The notes under the pieces: generated by a model | What the model saw: only the letters and a program-made list of their open reading frames with translations | What the model was told of the DNA's origin: nothing | Database searches by the model: none | Translations under genes and position numbers: made by a program | In this document: positions 62,478 to 64,000 of the stretch, one piece after another | Position numbering within the stretch: position 1 is the first letter of the stretch | Layout: each line of letters begins with the position of its first letter | From: Enterococcus alcedinis | GTDB taxonomy: Bacteria; Bacillota; Bacilli; Lactobacillales; Enterococcaceae | DNA: 64,000 nucleotides | Direction: 5' to 3' | Assembly: GCF_014635985.1 (NCBI RefSeq) | Contig: NZ_BMDT01000012.1 | Location: 1-64,000 of the forward strand

Positions 62478-63248
62478 TTAAGATCTTAACCCTTTACCTG
62501 TGTCGATCAAGTAATAACAAATAGAATAAAGAGTCATAATAAATAAAATCAATAGAATGATCGATAAAGTGATTGAAACATCGCTTGTTCCTAAGAAGCC
62601 ATACCTGAATCCTGAAATCATATAAACGATCGGATTAAATTTCGAAACTGCCTGCCAAAATGGTGGCAACATCGAAACAGCATAAAACACGCCACCTAAA
62701 TATGTCAAAGGCTGTAAAACAAACGTTGGAACAATCGATACATCGTCATACGATTGCGCAAAAACACCATTTATTAGTCCTGCTAACGAAAATAAAATAG
62801 CGGTCATCAATAAGGTAACGACTACAATCAACCAAGAATGGACATTGAGCGGTACAAAAAACAACGAAATCATCGTAACGAGTGAGCCTACAAGCAGGCT
62901 TCGACCAAGTCCACCAATAACAAATCCCCAAATAATAATATGTGTGGGTACTGGCGCTACTAATAACTCTTCAATATTTTTTTGAAACTTTTGAGAGAAA
63001 AATGAAGACGATACATTGGCGTAAGAACTCGTGATTGCCGACATCATTATTAGTCCGGGTACAATAAATTCCATATAAGAAAATCCACCCATATCGCCAA
63101 TTCGCCCTCCAATCATTTTCCCGAAAATGACAAAATATAAAGAGGTTGTAATCACAGGTGGTACTAACGTTTGGACCCAAATACGTAAATAACGATTGGT
63201 TTCTTTAACGGCTAAACTTTTTAATGCGGTGAGATAAAGACTAAACAT
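62478..63248 (-). CDS. ABC-2-type exporter permease (YadH-like)
   Basis: 256 residues, six predicted spans. Family 7TM/ABC-2 segments: VPPVITTSLYFVIFGKMIGGRIG, YMEFIVPGLIMMSAITSSYANVSSSFF, then LQPLTYLGGVFYAVSMLPPFW, all as in E. coli YadH. Its start overlaps the end of the ATPase gene by 8 bp. Substrate unknown. Confidence 0.85.
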   Translation of the reverse strand: MFSLYLTALKSLAVKETNRYLRIWVQTLVPPVITTSLYFVIFGKMIGGRIGDMGGFSYMEFIVPGLIMMSAITSSYANVSSSFFSQKFQKNIEELLVAPVPTHIIIWGFVIGGLGRSLLVGSLVTMISLFFVPLNVHSWLIVVVTLLMTAILFSLAGLINGVFAQSYDDVSIVPTFVLQPLTYLGGVFYAVSMLPPFWQAVSKFNPIVYMISGFRYGFLGTSDVSITLSIILLILFIMTLYSICYYLIDTGKGLRS

Positions 63249-64000
63249 TTTTTTCCTCCAATGGCCCTTTTTCCTCGGTAATTTTTAAAAACAGTTCCTC
63301 TAAACGGTTTGATTTATTACGCATCGATAATACTTTAATCCCTTGGTTACTTAGTTGATTAAAAATCTCATTCACTCCTTGATTTCTTTCAACTTCTACA
63401 ACAAGTGTCCCTTCATCTTCCAACGAACTTTTGTAACCTACGATTTCTGGTTGTTTCTCATAGGCATCTAAATCAAAAATAAAGGTTTCATGTTGTAATT
63501 TAGCTAAAAGAGATTTCATACTCGTATTTTCAATCAATTCACCAGATTGAATAATGCCGATATTACGGCATAGCATTTCTGCTTCTTCTAAATAATGGGT
63601 TGTTAAAATAATGGTTGTTCCGTTCTCATTTAATTCTTTTAAAAACGTCCACATTTCTCGTCGTAACTCGATATCGACTCCAGCAGTTGGTTCATCTAAA
63701 ATCAATAGATTCGGTTCATGCATTAGTGCTCTGGCAATCATTAATCGACGTTTCATACCACCTGAAAGCATTCTTGCACGAACATTCCGTTTGTCCCATA
63801 AATTGGATTGTTTTAAATACTTTTCACTGCGTTTGATGGCTTCTTTGCGAGAAACGCCGTAATAGCCTGCTTGGTTCACAACGATTTGTTGCACTGTTTC
63901 AAACGGATTAAAGTTAAACTCTTGAGGAACTAAACCAATTTGTTGTTTTGCCCGCTCTAGTTCGGTATCCAAATTATAGTCAAAAACTTTCACTTTTCCA
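63241..64000 (-). CDS. ABC-2-type exporter ATPase (YadG-like), N-terminus outside the window
   Basis: The ATPase partner of the permease. Visible are the Q-loop region GLVPQEFNFNPFETV, the signature LSGGMKRRLMIARAL, Walker B NLLILDEPTAGVD and the switch His in ILTTHYLEEAEML. Walker A must lie beyond position 64000: the frame stays open through GTG at 63993 to the edge, so the gene is cut by the window rather than truncated in nature. A C-terminal extension of about 70 residues follows the ATPase core. Confidence 0.88.
   Translation of the reverse strand, partial: GKVKVFDYNLDTELERAKQQIGLVPQEFNFNPFETVQQIVVNQAGYYGVSRKEAIKRSEKYLKQSNLWDKRNVRARMLSGGMKRRLMIARALMHEPNLLILDEPTAGVDIELRREMWTFLKELNENGTTIILTTHYLEEAEMLCRNIGIIQSGELIENTSMKSLLAKLQHETFIFDLDAYEKQPEIVGYKSSLEDEGTLVVEVERNQGVNEIFNQLSNQGIKVLSMRNKSNRLEELFLKITEEKGPLEEKNV

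Overview
The window looks like a chromosomal segment of a low-GC Gram-positive bacterium of the order Lactobacillales. Enterococcaceae (Vagococcus/Enterococcus-like) is my best guess from AGGAGG-type ribosome binding sites, frequent TTG/GTG starts, T-box and MetR-box regulation, an undecaprenyl-phosphate flippase of the DUF368 type and families typical of that group. This placement is inferred from protein style, not from a marker gene. Most genes lie on the minus strand. No rRNA, tRNA, CRISPR array or prophage was seen. The only clear mobile DNA is the right end of an IS3-family element at the left edge.

Layout. 1-1.9 kb: IS3 end, a Ric-type di-iron stress protein and a membrane-anchored beta-propeller protein, with an FNR-type box between the last two. 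1.9-9.9 kb: a complete one-way arginine operon argGHCJBDF behind a promoter with ARG-box-like sequence. 10-13.4 kb: isoaspartyl dipeptidase and a YfcC-type carrier, separated by three tandem 123-bp palindromic repeat units. 13.6-18.2 kb: a DacA-type D,D-carboxypeptidase, an XRE regulator, and a LysR regulator divergent from a coenzyme-F420 ligase-like protein. 18.5-22.1 kb: a YbaN-like protein, then an operon of ApbE flavin transferase, an FMN reductase, and an FMN reductase-PAS protein whose C-terminus carries ApbE-type flavinylation motifs. 22.1-26.2 kb: a GNAT enzyme, a PopT-type flippase, a small kinase, DUF1294 and DUF1846.

26.3-40.3 kb is an accessory sugar locus of two minus-strand gene strings around an AraC regulator. 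It holds three GH38-like enzymes (two are tandem paralogues), an unassigned TIM-barrel hydrolase, an SDR, an RraA-like protein, an M24-like protein with one altered metal ligand and a mannonate-dehydratase-like protein. All appear cytoplasmic and no transporter is present. Next come a TetR/DUF2871 pair and small proteins, then metE-metF with a divergent MetR and its Met box (42-46.5 kb). A long intergenic repeat region (46.5-47.2 kb) precedes trpEGDCFBA (47.3-53.6 kb), which lies behind two tandem tryptophan T-boxes.

54-56.1 kb: GNAT, ASCH and a GAP-family membrane protein under a guanidine-I (ykkC) riboswitch. 56.2-62.4 kb: an ABC importer (two permeases and a lipoprotein), GH32 fructosidase and LacI regulator operon. 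Its promoter has two identical LacI-type operators and a cre-like site. The right edge carries a YadGH-like ABC-2 exporter whose ATPase is cut by the window end.

The genes depict a prototroph for Arg, Trp and Met with flexible sugar catabolism. The most unusual parts are the cytoplasmic flavinylation cassette, the GH38-like locus, the riboswitch-controlled GAP protein, the F420-ligase-like gene in a setting without other F420 genes, and the palindromic repeat family.
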